From positions 1 through 64,000 of the IMG/VR virus record IMGVR_UViG_3300023174_005626: a stretch of DNA of 64,000 nucleotides. One strand, given 5' to 3'. The notes under the pieces are model-generated. The model saw nothing but the letters and a program-made list of their open reading frames with translations. It made no database searches and was not told the DNA's origin. Positions 28,401 through 38,555 of this stretch are shown piece by piece (the stretch's first letter is position 1; each line of letters opens with the position of its first letter). Origin of the DNA: a virus. The translations under genes and the position numbers were made by a program.

Positions 28401-31400
28401 GTTGTGTTGGTAATTTATTTCTTACACCAGACAAAACCAACCCTAATAAGTTATTTTGAAAATTTTCTTCTCTTTGAAGATATAAAGACAGTTGATTTTT
28501 AAATTGACCTGGTGTTAATTGTGGGCTTTCTAATTTTCTTGCCGCATACATTTTTATTAGTGGTGCCAAAATAACAACATTTGCCTCAGTAAATCTAATG
28601 TTGTTTTGAGTAAAGAAATCTGTGATATATGAACCAGTTGAACTGTATTCCACATTTGGGATTGTGGAGAATCCGACTTCGGTTTCAAGAGCCAACCAAG
28701 CTTTTGGATTATCAAGTTTTGATTGACTTAATAAAACCGTACCTCCCGCTGTTGGTAATGAACCTTGAATATATGGTTCAAATGGAATTGGGTCTGTGAC
28801 AACGGGCGCAGATAGATAAGATAAATAAGAATCAAAAACTCTTCTTCTATATTTTGACGGATTACCATTTCTAAATAAAATGTCGTATTGTAGAAACGCC
28901 CTTATTTCATTTTGGAAAGTTCCGTTCTGATTTGTTATTGTTGATGAGAAATACTCTAAAGTACTTTGACCTGTTGTGGGTTTAGGAACCACCATAGCAC
29001 TTCTCATTAATGATTGGAAATTTCTAAAATTAGCATTAAGGTTTGTGGTAGTAGTGTTGTATTGAGCCTCTGGTTGTAAAATATCCGCATCTGTAATTGG
29101 TTTACAGAAACTTAAAAACTCTTGTTCAAACTTATCTAAAGTACTCTTTTCAAACACAGAAAAAATTTCTTCTATTGATGAATAATTACTAGTTGATAAT
29201 AGTTTAAATGGTGATTGGTCTTTTTCTTGAGAGTCAATATGGTTAATATATTGATATGGTGTTGGCATAACAACCTGATTATTATCAAAATAACCAAAGT
29301 TTGGTGTTGACCACAAGGTTCTTACCGAACCATTATACATTGACGGGTTGTTGGTTAAATCAACATTGGTTTGTGGGTTTGTTGTCTGTAACCCAATACA
29401 CTCATCGTATGTCTGATTAAGCTGGGAACCAAAAGATGGAACAACATAATACAACACACCGTTTGTATTGTCATTAGGATTACAAGTAATATCATAATCA
29501 ACAAAGTCAGGAAGTAATACTGACCACGTACCAAGTGTTAAATTTTTACCCCCCTGTTGTGCTTGAATCCCTGAATCAGTAAATTGACAAAGCTTCATTC
29601 CTAAATTAATACTACTTTGTATCTCAGTATTAGAATATGTTGAATAAAGTTCAAATCCATTATAAAAAACGTTAAAGTCATTTATTAATTTAGGATAAAA
29701 CCCCGTATTAATTGTAATTAAATTTGTATCTTCTTTTTGTAACGTAATGCTTGTCGGAACTGTGTCTGTGGTTTGTCCATTAGATTTATAATATGAAAAG
29801 TCATATGTTTGTGTTAAGGAACTTAATTTTGGACTATAGTTTGTTTTATAGTCAAAATTTTTCCACACATCTGTGAGAATATCTTTTCCTGTTTGTTTGT
29901 ACAGTTTATATCTATACCAAATTGAACCCATTTTTAACATCCAAGCGTATGGTAATTTATGTATGGCACCAAACTTATTAAAACAAGATGCAATATAATC
30001 TAAATCAGTTGTTGTTGTACCATCAGTTGTCTTATATTTTTCCCTTAAGGTTGCCAACGGCAAAGAATTTAAAAATAGATAAGCCGCCTCAATAAAAGGA
30101 TATTTGGTACTTCTTCTTAAACCATTTACACCTTTTTGAATTGAATTAACAAAATAAGGCGTGTTTAACATTGATGTTGTGGTTCTGAATGGTAATGTAT
30201 TTGAAGGTGATAATCCGTATTTATAACCTTCAGTCGCAACGAAAACACTGGTGATACTGGATTCATAAAATGTTTTCAACCCTAATTCATTATTTAAACT
30301 CAATGACTTAGCAGTATCGGTTGGGTTAGTTGGATTTAGATATGAAAAGTTTGTAACAGGTCTATTTGTTTTAAAATCATAAACATCACTAAAGTTCGCA
30401 ATGATTTTTCTTGGCTCAAATACAGTCAAGGTTTTCTTGGTATTATAAACTTCATTATTTTGTGTGGTATTACCCTCACTCATATTATTCAAACACCATG
30501 TTGGGTCTGAAAATGGTAATACATCAACAATTAACTTATCATTGGTTGCAACACTCAATAACTGTCTAAGGGCTGGTGATGTAGTATTTGTTTGTGGTAT
30601 TTGACCCAAGTCTAAAATACTCAATATACTTGTTGGATTATCAATTAAAGCCTTCAAATAGGGTGTAACATAGAAGTCTCTAATAAAATCTTGATATGAT
30701 TTACCAGTTCCTCCATTTGAAAAGTTTTCTAAGTTTTGAACATAGTTTGCTGCGGTTAAATCGTAGTTTTTTAATTTAAATGTTAGATAAGGAGCAGTGA
30801 CATTAATACTATCAACAATATTAGTTACCTCAGTTTCTGTATTGAGAGTAATTAAATCACTTATTTGATTTTCATTTGCTCTAACCAATCCTGAATAATG
30901 AGAAGTTACAAATTGTCTTTCCCATATTTCATAGAAAAACTTCAATTCTTCTTTGTTCAAATATGCCGAACCAAAAGAAGGAAATTCAATTGCATTTATA
31001 TTTAAAATGTTTGTATATTTGTCATTCTCCAATGGGTCTGGTGATTGAGGGACATTAAACTTTTTTGTTATACCTTTAACATATTCCTCAACAAATTCAA
31101 CCTCAGGCCATTTGTCATACAAATATCCTTGAGTTTGGTCGGAAACACTTGGGTCTCCAATGTATTTTAATTGGAATCTACCTTTTTTATCTTCTGGTGT
31201 TTCAACAAAAAATAATGGCCAAGGGTATACAGGTATTTTTGAAGGGTCTAATGTTTCTTCAATATTTAACTGCATATCTAAAAACGGATTAGTTGCAACT
31301 TGGTCAATGGTTTCGGTACTTGGTGCTGAAGAGACATTATCTAAAATTGCCGATTTTCTAACAGGGTCATCTTTAACACTCCAAGCGTTTGTATGAACAT

Positions 31401-33147
31401 CGTCCAATAATCTAACAAAAGCCTCTGTAGACGCCAAAATTACCGCCATCATGTTTCTAACCGTAGGTCTAAATCCAAGTCCCTTAGTTTTGTCTTCTAA
31501 TTTCTTTAAAAGTTGTGCACTAATTTTTGACTCGTATTCTTGTAATTTTTTAGTCGCTTGAGAATCTATAGACGCAATTGTTTTATCAAATCTACTGGGT
31601 CCTTCAAATATAAAAAACTTAGGTCTTTCATCTATAATATTACCTTTTGAATCTTTAGTAAGGACAGGAATTGTTAATTTTGAATATGTGTTTTTAGTAT
31701 TTTCAATTTGTGCTTCTGAAGGTGGTGATATTCCAACTTGAGCCGCGGTTGTTGCAACCCAATCAATTTGGTCAAATGTTAATTTATCATAAACAATTGT
31801 ATCATATTTTATTGGATTCGGTATTCTTGCAACACCTTTAGCACCCAAAGTTGGGTTTGACGCAAGGTATTTGTTAAACACATCTATATCATTTTTGAGT
31901 GCACTAATACCAGCATCTATTTCGGTCAAATCCAACTTATTAAAAACATAAACCCTATCCTTATTATATAGAATAATAGGTCTTGGGTTCATATATTTGG
32001 TAAACCAAGAGTTACCGTCTCCTCTAATTATATTAAAATACTCTTGTAGGTATTCTTTATATGTTCTAATATTTGTTAAAGGTTCTACTTCAGCTTTTGT
32101 AAATGAGTCTTGAATTATTTTTTCAAAATTTTCAAGTTTATTTACTAATTGCATTAACGTTATTTCAGGAAAATCTGGCTCAATTAATCCTCTTGATTTG
32201 TACTCACCATAAACTTCAAGAATTTTTTGATATCCTTTATTTGATGTAACTTGAACTGTTAGGGCTTCTGTTCCTGATACATTATTTTTAACTTGTCCTA
32301 CTTGTGTTTTTCCTTGAGCCTCAGCAGATTTGTTTGATTGTTGTGGACCAATTGGTGTGTCAGCAACATTATAGGTTTGACTATACATGTGTGGTAAAGC
32401 CAATAAGTGTCCCATAGAAATTTCGTTCAAGATATTAAACTTGTATCCTTTAAATTCTAAACTAACTTGATAATTTCCACTAAACGAATTAAATCTTGCA
32501 TTAAATTTTTCAAGGTTTAACACATATCTTACCGCCTGACCATAGTATCCTTTAAGTGTTAAATTGAATTGTGGATATGGTAAATTAAAAAAAGCTGCGT
32601 ATGGTGAATTGTTTCCCAACTCAAACAAAGCCTTTCCTTGTACATCCTCCAACTCAATTCTAACCGTTGGGATAAATGAACTGTTTGTTTGTATGGTAAT
32701 TTGTGTAATACCTAGTAATCCATTATCAACAATATTAGTTAAATCTGCTGGACTATCTACAACATAAGGTTTTGAACCATCTTTAGGTGCCTCAGTTTTA
32801 GAAAACATCTGATTTTCCCCTTTGAATTTTGTTGAATTTTTTCCTGTTAGTTGGTCATAATAACCGCTACCCAAATAGGAATTTTTTGTTGGCTTTAAAA
32901 AATTAATTTTGGCAACAGATATTGTCCTGATTCTGTCGTTTGGTGTTCCGCCTACAGCTAATTTAGTTCTCGGCAACATGTCCGCCTCTAAGTTAGCATA
33001 CATAACCAAATTTTCATGGTCAACTAATCTTTCTTGAATTTTTCCATTATTATCAATTGTTTTGTTTGGGTCAACCACAATGATATTGTTGTAATCAAAT
33101 TCAACATAGATGTCTCCGTTATTGTCCGCTCTAATGTTACCTGCCAT
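25402..33147 (-). CDS. Giant baseplate hub-like protein with hydrolase-like and IPT/TIG domains
   Basis: 2581 residues, one of the largest genes here. The N-terminal ~270 residues are beta-rich, with a run (LPYPQFNLTLKGYYGQAV) typical of hub/tail-tip proteins. Around 1850-1900 a stretch with FNGPYMILDVQHQI resembles gpD/gp27-like hub proteins. Residues ~1980-2150 look like a peptidoglycan hydrolase: GNGEFNGFNNNFGGI followed by a DLDSYIKFM helix. Residues ~2185-2280 are an IPT/TIG fold (FSPLVGNKGTILQINGTNL). The rest is unassigned beta structure. Combining hub and cell-wall-cutting parts would mirror T4 gp5/gp27 (inference). Its start overlaps gp53 by 11 bases. Confidence 0.6.
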   Translation of the reverse strand: MAGNIRADNNGDIYVEFDYNNIIVVDPNKTIDNNGKIQERLVDHENLVMYANLEADMLPRTKLAVGGTPNDRIRTISVAKINFLKPTKNSYLGSGYYDQLTGKNSTKFKGENQMFSKTEAPKDGSKPYVVDSPADLTNIVDNGLLGITQITIQTNSSFIPTVRIELEDVQGKALFELGNNSPYAAFFNLPYPQFNLTLKGYYGQAVRYVLNLEKFNARFNSFSGNYQVSLEFKGYKFNILNEISMGHLLALPHMYSQTYNVADTPIGPQQSNKSAEAQGKTQVGQVKNNVSGTEALTVQVTSNKGYQKILEVYGEYKSRGLIEPDFPEITLMQLVNKLENFEKIIQDSFTKAEVEPLTNIRTYKEYLQEYFNIIRGDGNSWFTKYMNPRPIILYNKDRVYVFNKLDLTEIDAGISALKNDIDVFNKYLASNPTLGAKGVARIPNPIKYDTIVYDKLTFDQIDWVATTAAQVGISPPSEAQIENTKNTYSKLTIPVLTKDSKGNIIDERPKFFIFEGPSRFDKTIASIDSQATKKLQEYESKISAQLLKKLEDKTKGLGFRPTVRNMMAVILASTEAFVRLLDDVHTNAWSVKDDPVRKSAILDNVSSAPSTETIDQVATNPFLDMQLNIEETLDPSKIPVYPWPLFFVETPEDKKGRFQLKYIGDPSVSDQTQGYLYDKWPEVEFVEEYVKGITKKFNVPQSPDPLENDKYTNILNINAIEFPSFGSAYLNKEELKFFYEIWERQFVTSHYSGLVRANENQISDLITLNTETEVTNIVDSINVTAPYLTFKLKNYDLTAANYVQNLENFSNGGTGKSYQDFIRDFYVTPYLKALIDNPTSILSILDLGQIPQTNTTSPALRQLLSVATNDKLIVDVLPFSDPTWCLNNMSEGNTTQNNEVYNTKKTLTVFEPRKIIANFSDVYDFKTNRPVTNFSYLNPTNPTDTAKSLSLNNELGLKTFYESSITSVFVATEGYKYGLSPSNTLPFRTTTSMLNTPYFVNSIQKGVNGLRRSTKYPFIEAAYLFLNSLPLATLREKYKTTDGTTTTDLDYIASCFNKFGAIHKLPYAWMLKMGSIWYRYKLYKQTGKDILTDVWKNFDYKTNYSPKLSSLTQTYDFSYYKSNGQTTDTVPTSITLQKEDTNLITINTGFYPKLINDFNVFYNGFELYSTYSNTEIQSSINLGMKLCQFTDSGIQAQQGGKNLTLGTWSVLLPDFVDYDITCNPNDNTNGVLYYVVPSFGSQLNQTYDECIGLQTTNPQTNVDLTNNPSMYNGSVRTLWSTPNFGYFDNNQVVMPTPYQYINHIDSQEKDQSPFKLLSTSNYSSIEEIFSVFEKSTLDKFEQEFLSFCKPITDADILQPEAQYNTTTTNLNANFRNFQSLMRSAMVVPKPTTGQSTLEYFSSTITNQNGTFQNEIRAFLQYDILFRNGNPSKYRRRVFDSYLSYLSAPVVTDPIPFEPYIQGSLPTAGGTVLLSQSKLDNPKAWLALETEVGFSTIPNVEYSSTGSYITDFFTQNNIRFTEANVVILAPLIKMYAARKLESPQLTPGQFKNQLSLYLQREENFQNNLLGLVLSGVRNKLPTQQQLPQKFIPSAVSGEQPKVELWETFKAINDKWIAGDDFRTKTLFEDMLFLDRASRNIGDTILIDIFDIQGMVSKDSLNNAMSVYSFVASILIKNNFVVMNLPAYVNFYNVQNIDGTEIPQTEGSLEFANSMWGTFLDVDYRKSSPKMVCFYSPKPSSYLDLPKGNFRFRDDSFELRRASENPLIENQQGKKDWGLSNRCVGFNVDIGTRNQNIFYSFSVSQDNGLATSEAINTLINMVDNATGKNVATQNASLYNIYKQRSYKATVTCLGNAMLQPAMYFNLRHVPMFNGPYMILDVQHQIQPGNFQTSFTGVRQGIYDLPAIDNFLQSINQNLLTKLEEVLKIKKDIPTIAGITNNQKTVEVVQKADNTVDASNSCLSNVDVNAYPDYQNVPAKPTNISSKAFADRLIALLPGKEALQAVIYSISYVRSYVKNSGTKGNGEFNGFNNNFGGISLYINWAPTTEYFVKQYSCINVKGSGLPNGTSEPLVGFKDLDSYIKFMAARLEKNVPRILDPAQTSGGLPQYYVCNWPKENVSIGYYQSHLSQYTEVRNTIKEALQSCVRVGIIKEVTRKELIAELKKVQEKIKQIDVKTTPTPAPVLPGQVCPPATITTFSPLVGNKGTILQINGTNLDVVTKIVIANTDIVVKDNNNVTLLNNETIRLTLPQIGTGVLTEGKIKLVSGDYGEYLTTTLFKYDPSVTAAAAASPGGYAGNNQTSVVSPSMNSNTNPQNTGAITMIGTAVQLNESKTKSLNVKINPQAPGWTLGADAELNYVVYELENANGKVTRKRVSQSQLTVQGQVTNGEFNITLEQVESFLTNNIPKNEGKTQIDMVFVLKAYKGEQSPVIQQFQFKLWYTLPNQTQVPVVDVPTTQTKPTFAPKQLAIVKYSESMQLGGNGFTFYNIKKPAGGYITLEFVLPPGEEYKSEWKGSSRILNATTYESVPYSGGGGINTNYTNEWTVSTIGTFRLQIEYYPYGYTSPINGEELKQTVLSQPFTL

Positions 33148-33460
33148 AATAATAAAAATGATTTTCTATTGCCGCCTTATAATCCTGTAGAGATGGTAGT
33201 AGCGGAAATGGAATAATCAATATTGCACCATCAATGATATTATTCTCAAGACCACCATATTGTGGATTTGTTTGTAATATTAACCAACCAAAATAAGGTG
33301 TACCGTAATATTCTTGAGAAACTCTATCTAATCTACTCTTAGCAACTTTATAGATATACGCTTTGTCCGTAGCCTTTTGAGGTAACTGCACAAAAGGAAC
33401 AACAGTTTGTTGTCCGTTGATTAAGAATTGACTATATCTGTTCCAATATTGAAATGCCAT
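33137..33460 (-). CDS. gp53: Baseplate wedge protein gp53 (LysM-like)
   Basis: 107 residues, about half of T4 gp53 (196). The conserved core is present: SRLDRVSQEYYG, then WLILQTNPQYGG, then an I-P-F-P element, a LysM-like fold used in wedge-wedge contacts. In T4, gp53 joins neighbouring wedges to close the baseplate ring. Its C-terminal arm seems to be missing. The start codon overlaps the stop of the 1685-residue gene upstream, and its stop overlaps the start of the giant hub gene, so the three are made together. Confidence 0.8.
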   Translation of the reverse strand: MAFQYWNRYSQFLINGQQTVVPFVQLPQKATDKAYIYKVAKSRLDRVSQEYYGTPYFGWLILQTNPQYGGLENNIIDGAILIIPFPLLPSLQDYKAAIENHFYYYGR

Positions 33461-36400
33461 TAGTTAAGTTTTGCCTTTGAAATATACGCACCTCCTACAT
33501 TTCCATTTAAATCATTCCATGTAGTTTTATTTGTGTTTTGGTTTGTTGAAGCACCTAATCCTTTAATCATATTCTTTTGCGATTCAACATTTAATGCTGA
33601 TGCAGCACTTTCAGTTGTATATTTCAACACTCTTTCTTTTTTATCATACGGAGTATATACCAAATATTTCTTCAATTTATCTTTCTCAAGATTTTCAATA
33701 AATTCTTTAGTGATATTATTTTCTGTAACAAATTGAGGTTTTGCCTTTGTCAACCAATAAGCATCAAATTGTTTTTCAATATCATCAAAACCCTTTCCAA
33801 TAATACCCGCATTACCAATTATATTACCAATTAATGCCTTTTTAAATGTTTCATATTTTTTAGTATCAATAACATCATTTGATAATATCATATATGCTCT
33901 TCTGAACGGCATATTATCGGCAAATTCTGGTGTGGTACTAAAAGGATTAAAAACGTTTTTTGTCTCAAGTTGATTTGAAATACCTTTAGGTGTTACATCA
34001 AACACAAATGGAGCAGTATATTTGGTGTTATTTGCCGTATAAGTAAATGTTGAATTACTATTAAGTATAGTATTAAACTCAACTAAATCAGTTCTTATTT
34101 TGGAAATGTCAGTAAGTATTCCACTTAGGGTATTTGGGACTTTATCGTCAGAAGTGTAATACGTTCTTACTGGTCCTGATTTGGCTTGTAATCCATCGGT
34201 ACCTGTATTAGGAACACCAGGAAAGGATATCATGTTCATTCTAGCAACCGTTTGAATATAAGATTGTTCAACAGTTGTTAAATCTTGTACTATTTTAAAG
34301 ATAGGTGTTAAGTAAGACGATTTCTTTTCTTTCAAGAAATTTTTATAGTTATTCTTTACGGTTTGAATTAATCTTGGGGAAAAGTTTTTCTGAGGGGTTG
34401 AAATGAATTGTATGAAGTTGTCTTCTCCCTGTGAAATATTAAGGGAAAGCGCTTCAAATATAGAATCAACCCTTTGTTGTATATTACTTGGTTTACCAAA
34501 CAACTGAACTGTTGTTCCGTCAATAATATTTCCACTAAAGTAATCTCTTGAAACCATCCACTCTTGTCTCATTGCATTATTGTACTGACTCAAGACCTCT
34601 TTGTTCTTGTTAATAACGTTTGTAAAATAAGTTTGTGTTTGTGTAATAACACCATTCATGAAATCAGTATACGATATTGTACCCGTTTCATTTGTTGCGG
34701 TTACATTACTTGTTAAAATTGAACCTACCGTAGAATTATTATTTTGACCATTGTTTGGTGCCGCTTGGTTAAGAGCTGGTGGTGCTGGTGGTGTAGATTG
34801 ACCCAAAAACTCTTTATCTAACACATCAAGGAATGTTTCCTTATCGGTTACATCCGCTCTGTCATCATAAACTTCTGTGTTGGCATAGTAATTAAATGTT
34901 AACGCGTTTTGTAATTTGTCAATTGATTCTTTTAACCCGCTACCTCCTACAAAGTTGAAACTCAAAGTTACATTTGCAATCATTGGTTGAACACCAATAC
35001 CTTCAGGATTCAAATCCAAATCTTCATATTGGAAGGATAAAGACGTTGGTATAATTTTAGTATTGTAAAAATCACCAACTCTTAAAATCAACACTGGTGG
35101 TGCACCGAACGCTGTGTTTGTTGCATTGTTATATTGCAATACAGGAGCACCTCCAATATCTTTAATAGTTGGAATTGTATCTCCAGGTCTCATACATTGT
35201 TGCAAGAATGTTAATCTTGTGTTTAATCCTTCTGGTGTCATTGAGTGGAAAGCTGGTTGAAAGAACTTAAGTTTTTCCTTAAGGTTATCAAACACCATTG
35301 GAGTTTGTTCCTTGATTGTTTCAAAATAATCACACTCAGATAAAAATTGTCTTAGCACAAATTTAGTGATGTTGTCTCTTGGTTTCCAAGTTCTTTCAAG
35401 TTCTTGAGTTTTAAATGTTTTTGTAACAATTTGGTCTGTAGTTACTGTTGTGTAATTAGGTGTTGGTTCTGTTGTTGGTTGTTTTAAAGTTGATGTTATT
35501 GATTTAATATACGCTCTTCTACACGCCATCGCACCAGCGGTAAAAATGTCTTTAGCACCAACTTCAGTATCTCCACCACTATTTTCCTCATCAGAACAAT
35601 CATAGTTGTTTTTTATAGTAAAAACTGAAGCATCATAAACACCGCTTTTAGCTGTTGCTGCTTTAGGTTGTGATTTAGCCACCTCACCTAAGGTTTTACC
35701 TGGTTGTACAATTAAAGTTTTTCCTATATATTTTTTCAAATCAGGGTTTGATGTAAAAAATTCAACCGCTGATTGAACTCTTCTTTCTGATAATGACAAA
35801 TTATATTGTTTACTAGCGGGTGCTGAACAACTTGCGTCAATAGTAATTGTAATAGTTCCATCACCATCTTTAGCCTGTGATAATTGTTTAATTAAATCAT
35901 TTGTTAATGATTTCATTATTTCATAGTTAGGTGTAACAACCGTGTTAAACATTTCGTTTACACCTGTTAAATCTGCAGGTTTTGCATGAGTATTATAATA
36001 TGTTACATTAGATGGTGCAGTATATCTTGTGTATTCGTTTTGATAAGCACTAACTTGTCCTTTCTTTGGGTAATCATTTCCAAAATAAAAACCCCATTCA
36101 ACATATTTTGCAAAAGGATTTTGTCCTGAACTACCTTGGTTTGATTGAGCAATTGAATCAGCACCTCCATTCGGTGAATTATACCCTGTTTGGATTGTTT
36201 GTTTTGTTGTTATTAATTGTTCTCTTGTTAAATCTTTTGATGTTATTGCCGTTTGAAGAAGATACAAATCATTTGGATTAATTGTATAATATTTCTTAGC
36301 CAATTCATAGATATCATATTTTCTACATCCCGCAAAGAATGAATCCAAAATAGAATTAACTCTTGTCTTGTTTGTTTCGTTACCCAAAACTTTATCAACA

Positions 36401-38517
36401 ATTGTGTTTAAAATTGATGGATGGTCAACAACTATTTTCCATTGTAATGTTCCACCTCTTGATGTGTTTTTGTAAGTATATATTGGTTCTGGCCTTCCCA
36501 AGAAATCACTCTGATTCCAGTTGGCTGAAACGTTCTCACTAAATGTTAGACCATATGGAGGGAACCACATAACTCTACCACCATTAGGACCTCTTTCACA
36601 AAGAGCCAAATCATTTGTTGAAAATCCCCTTGCACTATTTGAAGTTCTCCAAGCTAAATTTTCAATTGAGAACATGTACTTTTTAGCATAACCAACATTT
36701 GTACTTAACCCACCAGGTCCGTTAATCAAGTTAGTTGAACTTTGTCCACCCTCTTGTTTGTTGGGATAAATGTTTAAGTTATATGTGTTATCCAATACTG
36801 AATTAGAAAATCTTCTACCGTTTACAGTAATACCATCAACTTTTTGTAAGTCGTTGTATTGTAAGTAAGGAATGTCTTTTGCAAAAACTCTACAATATTC
36901 CGTACCAACTTCTTGACCAATTTCACCCGTGTATTTAATAACTCTTGAACCCTTAGTCATTTCTTTATATCCGTCATTGAATACTTTACTAACTTGGTCA
37001 ATCGCATTACCCGCGTGTTGTAGTCTCTTTCCTCCTTGTGGTTGACTATCAATAATTCTTTGAGTATCGTTCAAGATTGAACCATCTCTGAATTGAAAGT
37101 TTGTTGATTCTGTTGAATTATATGATGAAGGTTTAAAGTCTTGGTTTTGATTAACAATTTCCCCGCCAATTCCAACGGTAAACCCTGCATTGTTTTTATA
37201 CTTAGGTGATACCCAAGTCATTCCACCCTCAATCCCACCACCATTGCTATATGTTGGACCGTTAGCCCCAAGTCTAATTTCTCTACTTGGTCCTTCATAA
37301 AGTTGTGCCAACTCTGTTGGTCCATATACTGGTGATTGTTGTTCAACACCATATGAGTTTGCAGGTATTGCTCCTGCTGGTGAAAATACTCTTGATGGGT
37401 CAGAGGATAATGAACCAACATAATAGTTCGCGTTGTCCGTTGTTGAACCTACAATAGCCCCACCTAATCTATCAAATAAAGTTCTATCAAAACTTGGCTT
37501 ATATTTGTTATAATCAAGGTTACCGAACAATCTTGATTTTTGTCCACCACCCATGTTGTTATACATGATTTGTGAACCTGTTTGTCCACCACCTAATAAT
37601 CTATTAAAGAATCTACCAACAGTGCTTTGTCTGAAAGCATTATTCATCTGTTGGATTGTTGTAGGTTGTTTTAAAGACGTGTTAGGGTCAAAATAAGAAC
37701 CTGGTATTGGTGATACAGGTAAAATACTACCAGCTAGTCTAAGAGCGAAATCTGTAGCTGCTAATATGGGGTTGGTAGGTACTGTGATTGTGTAGTTAGG
37801 TTCAATCAATGGTACTCTACCTGTAACTAAATTAAGAATGTCAGTTCCACTTCTTACATTGAATACGTTAGCTCTTCCAATCGTATTTCTTTTGATTTCA
37901 GACGCAATTCTATTTTCAAATTCTTTTTTTAGAACTTGAGCACCTAAACGGGCAATATATGAATCGGAACTTAATAAACCGTTACTACCTTGTGGGTCTG
38001 GCGATAATAAAATCCCAATTGGTCCATAACTTGATGGATTAAACGTTGTTGGATATGGTTGGTTATTATATAACTGTAATGATGCGGTAATACCACCTTG
38101 ATTTTGATTTGTAATGAACTCACCTGCATCTAAAACTCCTTGCCCACCATTTGAATACGCATTAACTTTTTTCCAATTCTTGGCTTCAGCAATACCTTGG
38201 TCGAGTATGTGAGCATCTTGTTGACCTGGTCCGTATTCCCCTTGGTTAGATATGGTATTTAAAAGACCATTAGGGTCGGGAACTTGTCTATATCCACCTT
38301 CAGCACCCCACTCGTTTAATGGATATAATTTGTTTGCAAATGAAGGTTCGTCAATTAATACATCAGGACTATCTGTAACAGATGCATCAGATTGAATATA
38401 CTCGTAGTTAGTTGGGGGCGTAGGTCTATTAGGTGCTTTCGCATAAGGTACCAGATTCTTAACAATTAGTTTTTTCCTAAAAGCTTCTGAGTTAACTAAA
38501 TCTAACGGACTTGGCAT
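33460..38517 (-). CDS. Large baseplate/tail-tip protein with OmpA-like peptidoglycan-binding domain
   Basis: 1685 residues. The N-terminal third is low-complexity, rich in Gly/Asn/Gln. Residues ~620-740 hold a conserved-looking virion segment (W-F-P-P-Y-G, then RPEPIYTYKNTSRGG and VVDHPSIL). Around 870-1010 there is an OmpA C-terminal-like domain: ITIDASCSAP, then NLSLSERRVQSAVEFF. In OmpA this fold binds peptidoglycan. Residues ~1150-1290 contain another structured block (ILRVGDFYNTKIIPTSLSF, then LDLNPEGIGVQP). The C-terminus is helical. It lies between the tape measure and gp53, so a hub or tail-tip role is likely. A TATTTATA box precedes the ATG by 13 bases. Confidence 0.6.
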   Translation of the reverse strand: MPSPLDLVNSEAFRKKLIVKNLVPYAKAPNRPTPPTNYEYIQSDASVTDSPDVLIDEPSFANKLYPLNEWGAEGGYRQVPDPNGLLNTISNQGEYGPGQQDAHILDQGIAEAKNWKKVNAYSNGGQGVLDAGEFITNQNQGGITASLQLYNNQPYPTTFNPSSYGPIGILLSPDPQGSNGLLSSDSYIARLGAQVLKKEFENRIASEIKRNTIGRANVFNVRSGTDILNLVTGRVPLIEPNYTITVPTNPILAATDFALRLAGSILPVSPIPGSYFDPNTSLKQPTTIQQMNNAFRQSTVGRFFNRLLGGGQTGSQIMYNNMGGGQKSRLFGNLDYNKYKPSFDRTLFDRLGGAIVGSTTDNANYYVGSLSSDPSRVFSPAGAIPANSYGVEQQSPVYGPTELAQLYEGPSREIRLGANGPTYSNGGGIEGGMTWVSPKYKNNAGFTVGIGGEIVNQNQDFKPSSYNSTESTNFQFRDGSILNDTQRIIDSQPQGGKRLQHAGNAIDQVSKVFNDGYKEMTKGSRVIKYTGEIGQEVGTEYCRVFAKDIPYLQYNDLQKVDGITVNGRRFSNSVLDNTYNLNIYPNKQEGGQSSTNLINGPGGLSTNVGYAKKYMFSIENLAWRTSNSARGFSTNDLALCERGPNGGRVMWFPPYGLTFSENVSANWNQSDFLGRPEPIYTYKNTSRGGTLQWKIVVDHPSILNTIVDKVLGNETNKTRVNSILDSFFAGCRKYDIYELAKKYYTINPNDLYLLQTAITSKDLTREQLITTKQTIQTGYNSPNGGADSIAQSNQGSSGQNPFAKYVEWGFYFGNDYPKKGQVSAYQNEYTRYTAPSNVTYYNTHAKPADLTGVNEMFNTVVTPNYEIMKSLTNDLIKQLSQAKDGDGTITITIDASCSAPASKQYNLSLSERRVQSAVEFFTSNPDLKKYIGKTLIVQPGKTLGEVAKSQPKAATAKSGVYDASVFTIKNNYDCSDEENSGGDTEVGAKDIFTAGAMACRRAYIKSITSTLKQPTTEPTPNYTTVTTDQIVTKTFKTQELERTWKPRDNITKFVLRQFLSECDYFETIKEQTPMVFDNLKEKLKFFQPAFHSMTPEGLNTRLTFLQQCMRPGDTIPTIKDIGGAPVLQYNNATNTAFGAPPVLILRVGDFYNTKIIPTSLSFQYEDLDLNPEGIGVQPMIANVTLSFNFVGGSGLKESIDKLQNALTFNYYANTEVYDDRADVTDKETFLDVLDKEFLGQSTPPAPPALNQAAPNNGQNNNSTVGSILTSNVTATNETGTISYTDFMNGVITQTQTYFTNVINKNKEVLSQYNNAMRQEWMVSRDYFSGNIIDGTTVQLFGKPSNIQQRVDSIFEALSLNISQGEDNFIQFISTPQKNFSPRLIQTVKNNYKNFLKEKKSSYLTPIFKIVQDLTTVEQSYIQTVARMNMISFPGVPNTGTDGLQAKSGPVRTYYTSDDKVPNTLSGILTDISKIRTDLVEFNTILNSNSTFTYTANNTKYTAPFVFDVTPKGISNQLETKNVFNPFSTTPEFADNMPFRRAYMILSNDVIDTKKYETFKKALIGNIIGNAGIIGKGFDDIEKQFDAYWLTKAKPQFVTENNITKEFIENLEKDKLKKYLVYTPYDKKERVLKYTTESAASALNVESQKNMIKGLGASTNQNTNKTTWNDLNGNVGGAYISKAKLN

Positions 38518-38530
38518 TAATTTCTTTTTA

Positions 38531-38538
38531 TATAAATA
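38531..38538 (-). promoter_or_regulatory. Late-type promoter box TATTTATA
   Basis: Sense-strand box 13 bases before the ATG at 38517, followed by TAAAAAG. It heads the hub/gp53 unit. Confidence 0.58.
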
Positions 38539-38555
38539 GGTAATTTATATTTTTT

